From Cercophora sp. LCS_1 (taxonomy: Eukaryota > Ascomycota > Sordariomycetes > Sordariales > Lasiosphaeriaceae), in assembly GCA_036250225.1 (NCBI GenBank), contig JAPZLL010000003.1:1240001-1304000 (forward strand): a stretch of 64,000 bases of DNA, given 5' to 3'. A program made the translations under genes and the position numbers. A model generated the notes under the pieces. It was not told where the DNA came from and ran no database searches. It was given only the letters and a program-made list of their open reading frames with translations. How positions within the stretch are numbered: position 1 is the stretch's first letter; the number at the start of each line of letters is the position of its first letter. Shown piece after piece: positions 32,801 to 43,825 of the stretch.

Positions 32801-35800
32801 CATGCGCGCCGCGTGCGGCTAACGTGCTGTACGTCTCGCCTCGACGCGAGGTAAATAAAATCCCAAGTAAGCAGCATGTAGCGAAAATGGCGAGAGCAGA
32901 AAACGAGGGCCGGCTCCCGTCTAGGAAATCCCGAGGGAAAATGAAAGGGCGAGACAGCTTTTTGGCCAGACGCCGTTCGTCTCAGGCCTTTCCCAGCCTT
33001 ATACGGCCCGACACACAAGACATCCCTCCCGTCCGCGTCTCTCGTTGGGTTGCTGGCGGCAGGCCCAGACAGATGCGGAAGGACAATGCGCTGCGCGAAT
33101 TGTCTGCAACATCTGCGCTCGCTGACTTCCTTGACGGGCAGCGTCGTGGATGCAACGAAACAACACGTGGGCGTGCGCCGTTGACCGTTTCCACGACGAG
33201 TTAGACAGGGCCCGGCACCGCGAGATGGACCGATACGAGCGGATGGCGCTCCCGTCCACGCTGCTTCGATCCATGCTGAAAGCTCCGTGCCCCATCCGTG
33301 AGCCCCACTAATGCGATCTGAGACATGAGACAAGCTCACGAATCAACCTGAAATAGCCAGCAGGCTGGCGAAAAATAGTAGCAAATGGCTATTTTGTTTT
33401 GTGTCCGGTGTCTTCAACCAGCAGTGCAGCATCGCGACCTGCGTTTGCGCGCAGGCGGCTCGCTCTCTAAAGATAGCAGAGGGCGCGGCTGTTAGATAGA
33501 AAGGCACTTAGTCGTAGGCGAGAAAGGATCATGAGTGGGAGGTTTGCGCTGGACATGGACATCGGTCGACTCGCAGAGCGGGGTGTGCGTCGCCAAGTGC
33601 AGTGGGAGGGAGAGTGAGCACGAGCCATGGCATGGAGGTCAGCGCGGGCTCGGATTGGATCTCTCGATCGGTTGGTGGGCCCGGGAGTGCTTGGTGGACG
33701 GGGGTAAGAGCGCCTCTGGTGCTGCTGCAAGGCACACCAACCCGATCCTCGATCCTCGATCCTCTCCCCACTGCCGGGCGGGAGCAAGAGGCGGGCCTGC
33801 TCCCCTGCCGCCCGTCCATCGAGGGCGACAGCAACAGCGCCTCCTGCGGCCACATCTTGCGCATCGAACCTGCTCGGCGCCCCTGCAGCAAATGGCTGCA
33901 TTGGCACCATACTGATCTTCCTGTTTTCTGCTGCCAATCCACGGCATTTCCTGGTTCACTGTGGTTCGAAACATCAGTCTGTTCGTGGGAGCAACCCGGA
34001 GACGCCGCTCGCTGGTCAAGCGCACAGGTGACGGGCCGAAAACCGGCACCCGCCCCTTGCCCGTCGAGGACCAGGGCTCTAGCGACAGGGCGACTCTTCG
34101 CGGCTTTCGGGGCAGCGCCGGATCTGATGAGCTGCCCCAGGAGGGCATGGCACTGTTCGGCTGCCGGTTACCGTCGCATCCTTCTAACCCGCATCGGACA
34201 GACCTCTGCGCCCAGGTGGGTTACCTGCCACTAAATAAGCTGCAAGATCTCGGTTCGCTCATCTCTGATTTTACGGGCTGGCTACCTGCCTCCGTCTCGG
34301 TGTTTTTATTGCCGGCGCCCCGTCCGCAGGGGAAGAGAACGGCTTCTCGAGGGAGTCTGGCCGAGAAGGGTCGGAGGCTCGGCAGAGGCTTGTTGGACAC
34401 GCCCCCACCCATCAGAGCATCAGAGGGTGACGCTGGACATTTTCTTTCTGTCAGCTCACAGCCCATGACAGATGAAGGCCCCACAACCGATGGCCTTTGA
34501 CGTCGCTTTTCGCGAGCTTGAGAGGAATTGCGGGATGCGCAAACGCGCTTGTTATGGGTGTCACGGCGTCAGACGGTGGAGGTAGAATTCCGTCTCTGAC
34601 ATGGCTTTGGTCCTTAATCTGGCGCGTTTCCGCGGCCGCACATCCAACTCAACCCTACGCAAATTGCAACCTGGCTGTCACTTCTTAGTGTGTATCTGTC
34701 TCGCGACAGCAGAAAGTAACAATCTCGATCCGACCGCCATCCTAGCCCAGACTGGCTGGCCCCCGTGAAACGACTTTGGACGCTGACATAACCGTCTGAG
34801 TCGAACCATGGAAGCACAACGTTCAAGCTGCGCATCAGATCGGCTGCGTACCTGACTTATTGCGTACCTGGAAACTCGGGTAGCCAAACCTGAGTCGAAC
34901 AGACGAGAGAAGAAGTTTGTGCCGGGTCGAATTTGCTCTTGCCATGCCTCGATGCCTGTTCGCCTGCCCTCCTCAAACATGCCTGGCGTGTTCTGAGTGG
35001 TCAACCACAGAACTGCGCCTGTAGGTTGGTCCACCTTCCTATTCGAGTCTGTCGCGGAAGCTTAGTGGCTCCGGCTCACTCTTTCATCACCAGCCCCTCC
35101 TAGCGGCAGTTCGAACAGGAAGCCACAACCCCAAAAGGCGCACCACCGGTGACAAATCTGGGGCCACTGGCAGCAGGTAGCGCAGGCACGTTCGAATTGG
35201 TAACTGCGAGTAGCGCGTCCATTAGATCTTGTGGGGATGAGAGGTTGTGTGATCGAAAAGGGGAAGGCGCACCTCGATGGACAAGGCATTGAGCCTAAGC
35301 CTAGAAGGAACCTCGTCGTCCCTCTCTCGGGTCATCATCTCAACGAAGTGTCATCCGGAGCCACTGTAACACGGCATCTCGAACAGACTAAACCTTCAGC
35401 AGCCATCAAATCTCGCCAGTCGACGGCCGCGCGAATTGTCGACGACTTCTTTGTGTGCAATCCCGCCGAACTCGGCTTGGTGCATGTGGTTTCCCTGCCA
35501 TTAGTTTCCCTGGTACCTTGCGTCGGCATCCTGCTCGGGTTTGCCTTCCAAACGCAAGTTGTGGCGTCCACAGACGATCTTGTTCATTTCATATTTTTTC
35601 TCGCCTTGGGCACCGAGCGATGGTCAATTGCAAGAGACTCACCGTGCTCCGTCCAAAACCTAGGCTTGCATCGCAGGAGGGCTCGCCTGCAGGTCATCAA
35701 CGGACGCCGCTCGCGCATGCCTGCCGTCCTCGCACGGTCCCAGTCTCTTTGATGCGGTGGAAAACGACTAGAAGGATGCCAGGCGAGATGGGAAAATTGC

Positions 35801-36099
35801 GTGTCCACTGGGACGAGCAGTTGGGACGGGTGGAATGTGCAATGTCGTCCATGGATGCACGTTGGTGGCCCCGCCCTGCCGCGACAATTTTCTGGAGGGG
35901 AGAAGACACAGGCGCGAGCGAGCGCCTCTCTTTGCCCTCCCAAACCCCATGATGAAACGGTGGGCGCTGGGGGCAGCCACCACCACGATCCCCTGCCACT
36001 CTCGTCCCCCCCTGCTGCACGAGAAACCGCTCTCGCGATGCACGGACTCTGGATCTGGCTTGGGATATGGACACGCCGAGGAGCGGAGCGGTGAAAGAA
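26808..36099. other. Gene-free stretch upstream of the homeobox gene
   Basis: About 9.3 kb with no recognisable gene on either strand. It holds short repeats only: three copies of a GAGACAA heptamer at 28221-28243 and an imperfect CCGTCA/CTGTCA hexamer array at 28610-28659. Many open frames of 60-210 codons overlap on both strands, as expected for GC-rich noncoding DNA, and none shows a domain. No tRNA, rRNA or transposon protein was seen. Confidence 0.5.
28610..28659 (+). repeat. Imperfect hexamer array
   Basis: A series of related hexamers (CCGTCA, CCGCCA, CTGTCA) spans about 50 bases and ends in three near-perfect CTGTCA copies. It lies in gene-free DNA. Confidence 0.6.
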
Positions 36100-38866
36100 G
36101 CTTCCACCGTTGAGGGCCACGCTTCTAGCCCGACGGCCCTGGTCTGGCTTGTTTTCTTTGGCACGACACACCTCTCTCGCGTCGTTGCCCTGCTCGATGC
36201 AACCCTCTGCTGCACAACACCTTGCTTCGCTCACGCTTTACCACTTGATCCTGTATTTCCCAGCAGCCAGTTGCACCAAACCCCACCGAGCCTGAGTTGC
36301 TCGTGGTTCAGGACGTTGCACACTATATCAGCCTGCGGCTTATCGGCTTGTTCGGGCAGCTTCCCACAAGCCCCGAGTCCCCCTTACGGTCCTGTTTCTG
36401 GCATGTCGTGGCGGCCGTTCCCCGGAATCACAGCGTACTCGCAACCACCGGCATTGATTATCGCGGGGAAAACGCAGGGAAATGATGCCACGGCGCAGCC
36501 ATGACAAATGCCGCGGTCGCGTCAGACCTCCTGTCGTCTGTCCGCCTGGCCACCGATCTCTTGGGACACGGCTAGCTCATCAGGCATCTTGCTCGCAGAA
36601 CGGCGCAGCACCGCCGGCGCTTCTCTCACTGGACGCCGGAAGCGGGCTCGGCGACAGAGTTCACGACGAGATCTGGCGCGGGCGAGAAGGCAAGCATGCG
36701 CTGTCTTGCTGCTTGTCTGCCACCCCTGGATCAGATGTCGGCATGGAAGAGATCTGCCCATCATTGATCTTCCCACCGCCCACCCCCCCTGCCGTTTCCT
36801 TCCACCTAGACCAGCGGGGGTTAGACAACACAAATCCCTCCATCCCCACTAGCTGGTGCCCAGACTGTCCTCTGCGAGGACCACTGCTCTAGTTTGCTGG
36901 TAGCAGCTCTTCCTCACTGCTATCCTAGTCGGAGGAGCCTCTGCGTCCTCCTGTCGTTTCGCGACCCGACCTGCATCCACCCCCTCCCCCCTGTGTTTCT
37001 CTGATCTCCCCGCAAATCGACGACCAAACGCCACACCCAGGCCTTGGTCCCCATGGGTTCACTTGCCATTAAGCTCTACAACGGCCACGCCTTCACCCGC
37101 GGGTCAAACCCATGCAGAGCTAATAAGCCACTCACACATGTCCAGCCGAGACTCAGTACGTCCTCCTGCCTGTCTTCCTAGCACTGGGTGCTGCTCTTGC
37201 GAAGGAAACTTTGCGCGGCTGGACGAGGGAAAGATAGCGAAATTAGAGTCTGCGTCCAGGGACGAAGCCCAGTGGGCGGTCTTGGGTGTCTTTGCGACAT
37301 ACGGTTGAACGACTTTGTCTCGTCCCCGTGGGTGTCGGATGTTTGCGCAAGCCCCATTGGCCCAAGGCTGTCTCGCCTGCCTCTTGTCCTGTCCAGCTCC
37401 ATGCATGTATGTGTCCTCGCAACCGCATGCCGGGCAACAGCAGCGCTTGCCGCAGCGTCCTCTCGCCTATGTGGCGGCCCTGCTCACTGCTGCTTACTGC
37501 TGCTCGCTACCTGGCCTGGGCACGAGGGCCAGCGTTTTTGTCTCCGTTTTCAGCCTACTCGTCGGAGTGGCAGGCAGTTCCGTTGGTGGCATCGTCCCCT
37601 AGCACGGCATTAGCCATTCAGCCGAGGGTTTTATGGGCCAGGTTGTTGACTATAGGCCTGTCACTCACTCTTGTCGACCCTCCCTTTCCTTCTCCTCCGC
37701 TTGCTTGCCGCTGGTGCTCGGCGAGCGAGTGGGAAAAAACGGTGTGGCTCAGCTGCTCCATGCTCTGGGGAAGCTCGATATTATTGTCCCCCAGGTCTTA
37801 GCTTGCGGCTTGCCTCTATTCGAGGACCCCATCCAGTCAGACCCCCAGAGGCTTGCCGTTATAGCCACCGGCCTCTGTCAGGTACCAGGTACCCACCGCC
37901 CACACTGGTGGCCATCGACAGTTGCGGCCGTCCGTGCAGGCCCTGCTCTTTATTCGGATGCTGCCTCGACTTTTTCTCCGCGTGGATTTGGGACCCCCCC
38001 TCCGGTATTAATTCTACCTCTGTCCTACATTGGGAACAGGGTGCTGGACAGCGGCCTTATTACAACCACGGGTATCCCCTCGAGAGCCGCCATAGCTCCC
38101 GGGCCTAGTCTGCTTCCAAGAGGTTCCTCGCACCAAGAGAGACCCCGCCGAGCATCGTCTTCCGCCCTCGAATCTATACAAGACATGCCCTCGCCTCTGG
38201 GACGCTAAAGGACGAAGCCACACACTCGTTAACTCCCGTCGACACCCCAGACATAAACCTGCTTCCCCCCACTCGCCCTCGCTCGAACAACCTAGCACGG
38301 CTGTCTACCACAGTTGATACCGCCCCTTGCCCAACGCTGCTTCGAAGATCACTGGGCTGCAGTCCGCACCTGGCAACCTAACCATCTTCAAGGCCGCGCT
38401 GAACGCTGTCTAATCTTCGTTTTGACTGGTGGACCTGGCCTCGTTGGTACGACAGATTACACGCCGACCCAGGGATCCCGCAGTGAAGGATACCGGCTGG
38501 CAGTCAACCCCCTGGAAGTATACGTTTTGTTTGATCTGCGGAGTCGCCTGGAGCAGCAGACAGGAGTTAGTCCAAACCACCCATCAGCAGACCTGGAAGA
38601 TTCCGTCCTTCGTTTCTCTCTCCCAACCCCAGCCGACAGGATCTACTGGACACGATCCCCACGAACCAGATTTGGGCACCTGCGGGTACAAGATCTCCTT
38701 GCCTAGAACTGCGATCTGTGATGTGCGTCTGCCTCCTCTGATCTCGTCATCGCCGTCGTCTGTCGAAGCAGCTTCGGCGCTCTCCCGTTCGTTCCCCCGG
38801 CGTCTTCGACTCGGACCCAACCCGATAACCAGTTTAATCGTTTAAAAAAGCCATCCGCTCATTCCA
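36100..38866 (+). promoter_or_regulatory. Long pyrimidine-rich leader/promoter of the homeobox gene with uORFs
   Basis: From about 36.1 kb to the homeobox start codon the plus strand is rich in C and T, with no coding signature, suggesting a long promoter and 5' untranslated leader. Two tiny upstream ORFs close to the gene are clear: 38185-38208 (7 codons plus stop) and 38721-38741 (6 codons plus stop). The second ends 125 bases before the main ATG, and no further ATG intervenes. Where transcription starts cannot be seen. Long leaders with uORFs are common in fungal developmental regulators and would make translation conditional. Confidence 0.4.
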
Positions 38867-41154
38867 ATGCTTGTTTCCAGGCAGAACGCTACGGAGCAGA
38901 GTCCTTGGTCCATCAGCAAATACGAGACGCCCTTCCACAAGTCCCCAGACAGCATACGCATGTCGAACCACTTCGACTCCGTGACGCAGTCAGACTGGCA
39001 GGGACAGTACTCGTTTCTCCCGCCAGGAGACAACAATCTTTTCTCGCAACCATACGACCATGTGACGAACTCAACCGACAATGCGGACTCGCAGACGCAG
39101 CCACGAAGCGTGGCCCCCCCAAGCAATACGCTGGACATAGAACCAAAGCAAGAGCCGTCTCCCACAGGCCATCGCCTCGACCCGCTGGGCTTGCGCCAGC
39201 CCAAACAGCCGTCCCCCATCCCCGAGCAATCGGAAACCCGGGGAGAGCAGTACGCCATCAAGGCAGCTGAATCTGCCCATGAGGAATCGCTTGCCTCAAC
39301 CCAGACGCCAGGCATCCCGATGGCATCCAACCCCCTCAGCTCTGCGCCACCGGTAGAGCAGACTTCAGAGATAGCGCCAACACAGCCGGCCAATGAATCG
39401 CAGTCGGTAGTAAAGGAGGAAGATGACGATGTGCTAGAGGATGAGGAGATGGCCGAGGGGGACGCAGAAGGTGGCGACGCCCCCACGCAACCCCAGACAG
39501 CTGCCGAACGAACCGCACAGCGGCGAAAGATGAAGCGCTTCAGGTAACCACACCCGCGTGCTCAGCGGTAGAGTTTAAGGAAATGCAGACTGGCTGACTT
39601 CTCTTAGACTTACTCATCAGCAAACCCGGTTTTTGATGAGCGAGTTCGCCAAGCAGCCACACCCAGACGCCGCGCATCGGGAGCGGTTGTCTCGCGAGAT
39701 TCCTGGACTCAGTCCCCGACAGGTGCAGGTTTGGTTCCAAAACAGGTAGGTTTGCGCTTTTGCAATAGGGGTTAAGCCTTTGCTGACGGGCGAGCAGGCG
39801 AGCCAAGATCAAGCGTCTGACGGCCGACGACCGCGACCGCATGATCAAGATGAGGGCTGTTCCCGACGATTTCGACAATGTGCAAGCCCTTCATTCGCCA
39901 TACGGCGCCGTTCATGGACTCGGAACACCCATTACATCGCCCGTGGATTTTGGCGGATCTGCCTACGGAGACCACATGATGGGCCGCCCACTCATGGTTG
40001 ATGTACGACGGCCCGACGGCGAGGACCACCTTTCCCCAACCGGCCTCAGCCCGGCCTTTGGAAGCATCGGCTTCAATCCCTCGGCGACATTGTCGACGCC
40101 AGACATCCTGTCCCCGATGTCGACAGGCTCAGGCGACCGCTACGGGTACTCTAGCCACCTCTCGGGCCCCTTGAGCGCCGGGCCGCGGACATCGAACCCA
40201 TTCGCACGGCAGACAAGCCTCGATTCCAGCATGCAGATGCATAGCTCTCATTCCCGGCAGCAAATACGGCCGCTCCAGCCACTTCAACTCAGGGAGACGA
40301 TGAACCGGTCACGATCCGATACTCTTCAGTCGCCCTTGAGGTCGAGCATGTCTTGGAAAGGCGATGCGATTGACTACACAACATACCACGGCGGTAACTC
40401 CCCGCAGATGGGTGCCCGAAGCGGCATGTACGGACAGGATACGATGAGCGCGACGTCAAATAGCGGCCTCGGGGGTTACGATTCGAGCAACTACTCGGGT
40501 AAGCCCAGCAGGACCATGAAACTCTATTCCCAAGTCGACATACTGAACGTAGCCACAGGTTCCACCGTCCAGTCTCCCACACACATGGGCTACTCCAACT
40601 TCCAATCCTCGGGGCTCCAGCCCAACCAGCAGCGAGGGTCACGACTCCGCGCCGCCTCGGCCTCTCTCCCGCTCGGTCTTGACTTGAGAAATCAGTTCCG
40701 GTCTGGAGTAGGGTCGAGCAATCTCCAACCCGCAGCCCACTCCCCAGGGCCACGGACGCCATCGACCTCGCAGCTCGGCGGAGTTTCTTCGAGCTATACT
40801 GCCAGTTTCCCCTCGGCACCGCTTACCGCCCCTGTCGACTTCTCCCTCCCCAGGACACCGGGTTTCCGGTCCTCAGGCGCCGACTACTCAATGCCGCAGA
40901 TGAGCGCCCCAATCGCCCCGCCGAACGACTTTACCCAGGCATTCCAAGCAAGCATGAACAGCTCCAGCACGAGGACGCCCATGAGAGATACCTTCGGTGG
41001 CGGGCCCCTGAGCCTCAGCCAGAACCAGTCTAGCGGAGACCGGACAGACAGCTACTCGCAGGATCATCTGGGGCTCAAACCACGCAAGAACAGCTTCACC
41101 AGCTCGGGCACAACAAACAACGCTACAACTGCCGCATACGGCACCACGACATGA
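38867..41154 (+). CDS. Homeobox transcription factor
   Basis: Three exons, 38867-39543, 39608-39745 and 39798-41154 (introns of 64 and 52 bp); 723 aa. A single homeodomain covers about residues 220-280, with recognition helix SPRQVQVWFQNRRAKIKR; the Trp, Phe, Asn and Arg that contact DNA (W268, F269, N271, R273) are intact. Both introns cut the homeodomain, the second inside WFQNR-R, a place often used in homeobox genes. One extra residue lies in the turn between helices 2 and 3. An acidic patch (VVKEEDDDVLEDEEMAEGD) precedes the domain, and the long C-terminal part is Ser/Pro/Gln-rich and disordered. The sequence resembles the Podospora pah1 / Neurospora kal-1 group, which affects hyphal form and spore production; this assignment is from memory and uncertain. 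The start ATG is the first in frame; an alternative is Met32 (MSNHF). Confidence 0.92.
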
Positions 41155-42959
41155 CGAACCAACATATGATCAACGTACACAGCCACACAAAGGCACAAAA
41201 CATACGGGAACGGCGCCGGGAAAAGGAAACGGGGGGCGGCTTGCTTTAATGCGATGGGACCGAATTTCTACGACGAATACTCTCAAGACTGACGAACGCC
41301 TACCACCTGTCTCTCTACTGCATTTTGGATACGATTTTTTTTTGGGGGGCTTTTGTTCTGTTTGTTATACTGCCGCTTACTTTGAGGATCAATACCCAAT
41401 TATTCTGTTGGATTCATGTGCTACTATTATATAACACCGCCCCCTGGCTGCGTTTTGTTTCCCTCACTGTGCGGTAGGCACACCGGAGGTGGACTGATAA
41501 TTACCCCCGGGCCGCCCTTTGCCCTTTGTTTTCTTTTTATACCTTTGCTGCGAGTTGGCAAGGCCGGGATTCTGCGTTTACTTCTTCGCTCATGTATCTG
41601 AGGGTGGCGGCTGATGGGTTTTGTCATACGGAATTGCAAAGATACACTCGTTTGGTCAGATGGGAGGTCGCGAAATACGATGCGGATTATTCAAGGCTGT
41701 TGTCTCGTTACATTACGAACGGCGTATCGGTGGGTGGGGATCCGCTGTGGAATGGTGGTGAGGATGGACATCCGGCAGAAAGGGTTGGCGTAGTCGACAC
41801 GGGAACAAACGTGGGATGAGGTGGAACGGTCGTAGTGGCTGAGCTCATTGTTTCTCTCTCGGCTACCCATGCAACGGTATGGGGCTGGGCTTGGGGGGTT
41901 TGGTTGGGCTCGCTTCGTCTTACCTTGCAGAGGACGGTTGGATTTGGCTTTTGTTGTATCTGGGGGTTGTTTGGTGGCGCTGTCACAGGAACTGAATCAT
42001 TCTCCCGATGCGCCCGGTCCGGTCTGGTCTATTTGGTATCCGGTGTTTTTTTACGTGATATCCCGGTGGAAAACTGAAATTCTGGGTCTTGATTTACCCC
42101 ATATCCAAACGTGGGAGAAATGGTTGAGGAAGAGGAAGGTATATTTCCCTATAGCTATGGACTAGGGCTCTCGTCTCTCGGGCCTTTTTTCTTGTATATA
42201 GAGCAAGCCAAGTTGTTAAAACACGCTCAAGATGTGCGCGCTGAGGTTGCCGTTCCCAGGACATTGTGAGAACATGGTGTGGGTGGGAGATGAAGGGGGG
42301 TGGTGTGGGACGATTTCCGGAAGGTGGGCTTCGTCTTTCGCCGCAACGGGCGGGAAACGTTCTTGTCTCGCTCGGCACTACGGAACGGAACGGGCTTTTG
42401 GCAGACGCAATAAGTCGAACCTCGAGTTCTTACGCAGTAGTTTCTTGGGGCTGGAAGCGGCTTTGCTTAGCTGCAAGTCATGTCGTGGACATGGGCAAGC
42501 GCACGAGGAGCCCATGCATCGTGGTGGGCAGCCAATATCGGGGAGAGATCTTGGATCACACATAGTGTATTGTACATAGCCCGAACGCTTGTTCTTGTCC
42601 TACATGCACCGACAAGCAGGCAGGCCAGCCCCAATGTCTAAACTTGGAGCACGCAGCCAAGGGCCAAAAAAGCGCCGAGGTACAGGGTACAAGTGAGTTA
42701 TCAGAATACAGACTGAGGGTGAGAAAGACAACACTGCGGCATGACTTTGAAGTGTTTTCTTTTTTTTGCGTCTTCTCCTCTCGGGACTCAACCAGTGTAA
42801 GATCGGGTCGAATTGCCGAAGCCTGACGTGGAATGGCGCTGCGGTAGGATCCATCTCAGCTCCTCCGGTGTCGTTGAACGACGGAGCTTGTAGGTGTAGT
42901 TTTGGTGGAATGTCACCCCCCTTCATGTCTCCATGTCGTAGATGCCTCATCCCCAGACT

Positions 42960-43145
42960 ATGTCCCTTTTGCTCTTCCTCCTTCTTGCGCTTTCGTCGTC
43001 TACATTGGCATCGCAAGATACTTTTTTTGAGGGTAAAAAGACGTCGACGGCATTAACTTCAACCCCCTCCAATTTCGGCCGATCACTCGGTGTTGATGGC
43101 TCAAGAACCAATTCTCTTCGTTCATTCTACGAATATGTAACGTAA
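42960..43145 (+). CDS. Candidate small secreted protein (weak)
   Basis: 61 codons. The start MSLLLFLLLALSSSTLASQD looks like a signal peptide with a cleavage site after Ala17, followed by a short polar tail that has no cysteine and no recognised domain. The Met at 42960 has a favourable A at -3; an in-frame ATG also lies at 42942. The region is CT-rich on this strand, and CT-rich DNA yields Leu/Ser runs by chance, so this may not be a gene. Confidence 0.2.
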   Translation: MSLLLFLLLALSSSTLASQDTFFEGKKTSTALTSTPSNFGRSLGVDGSRTNSLRSFYEYVT

Positions 43146-43740
43146 ACTCTGCCGTGTGTCTTCGTCCTGGCCTGGCGGGGGGGGCTTGCTGCAGAGAAGT
43201 CAATGGTGGACTCTGGTTGGCTGCAGTCCGGCCCGGCTTCATCTCGGTGCCCATCTCGGTGGGCTAGAGAGAGCCAGCCGGCAAGCACGACGTGAGTCGA
43301 GAGCACGGGGACCAACACCCCGTCTTCGTCTAGTCTACCTCATCGAGAAGGCGGCATGTGCTGCGATGTTGTAGCGTGGGCATGGCACAGTATGCTTTCC
43401 TTCCCTCCGCAATAAGACGAGAGAGCAAACCAACCGGCCGGGATGCTACCGTCCACTTCAGTCACTTCCATCCATCCATTCGCAACCCCGCACCTGAAAG
43501 CTTAAAAGACCCGGTCGGTCATAGTATGGTGGACAGTGGAGGGTGTGCAGACAGACGTGGTGAGGGATGGATGAGCATGGCTTGGCTTGGCACACAGACG
43601 CCCATCGCACCGTGTGTGCAAGACACACAGACACGGGAAGCGAAAATGTTCGGCGGAGAAGTCTCGAAGATTTCCTACTTGGGAAAGTAGGTGCCAGTCC
43701 GCCTGTCACCCGTCGCGTGTCATTGAGCCACACACGGGCG

Positions 43741-43764
43741 CACACACACACACACACACACACA
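43741..43764 (+). repeat. (CA)12 microsatellite
   Basis: Twelve perfect CA units in gene-free DNA, 36 bases upstream of a pentanucleotide repeat. Confidence 0.95.
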
Positions 43765-43800
43765 TCCGAATATTTCCTCCCCCCACTGTCGCATCCACGC

Positions 43801-43825
43801 AGAGCAGAGCAGAGCAGAGCAGAGC
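43801..43825 (+). repeat. (AGAGC)5 microsatellite
   Basis: Five perfect copies of AGAGC in gene-free DNA, next to the (CA)12 tract. Confidence 0.95.
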
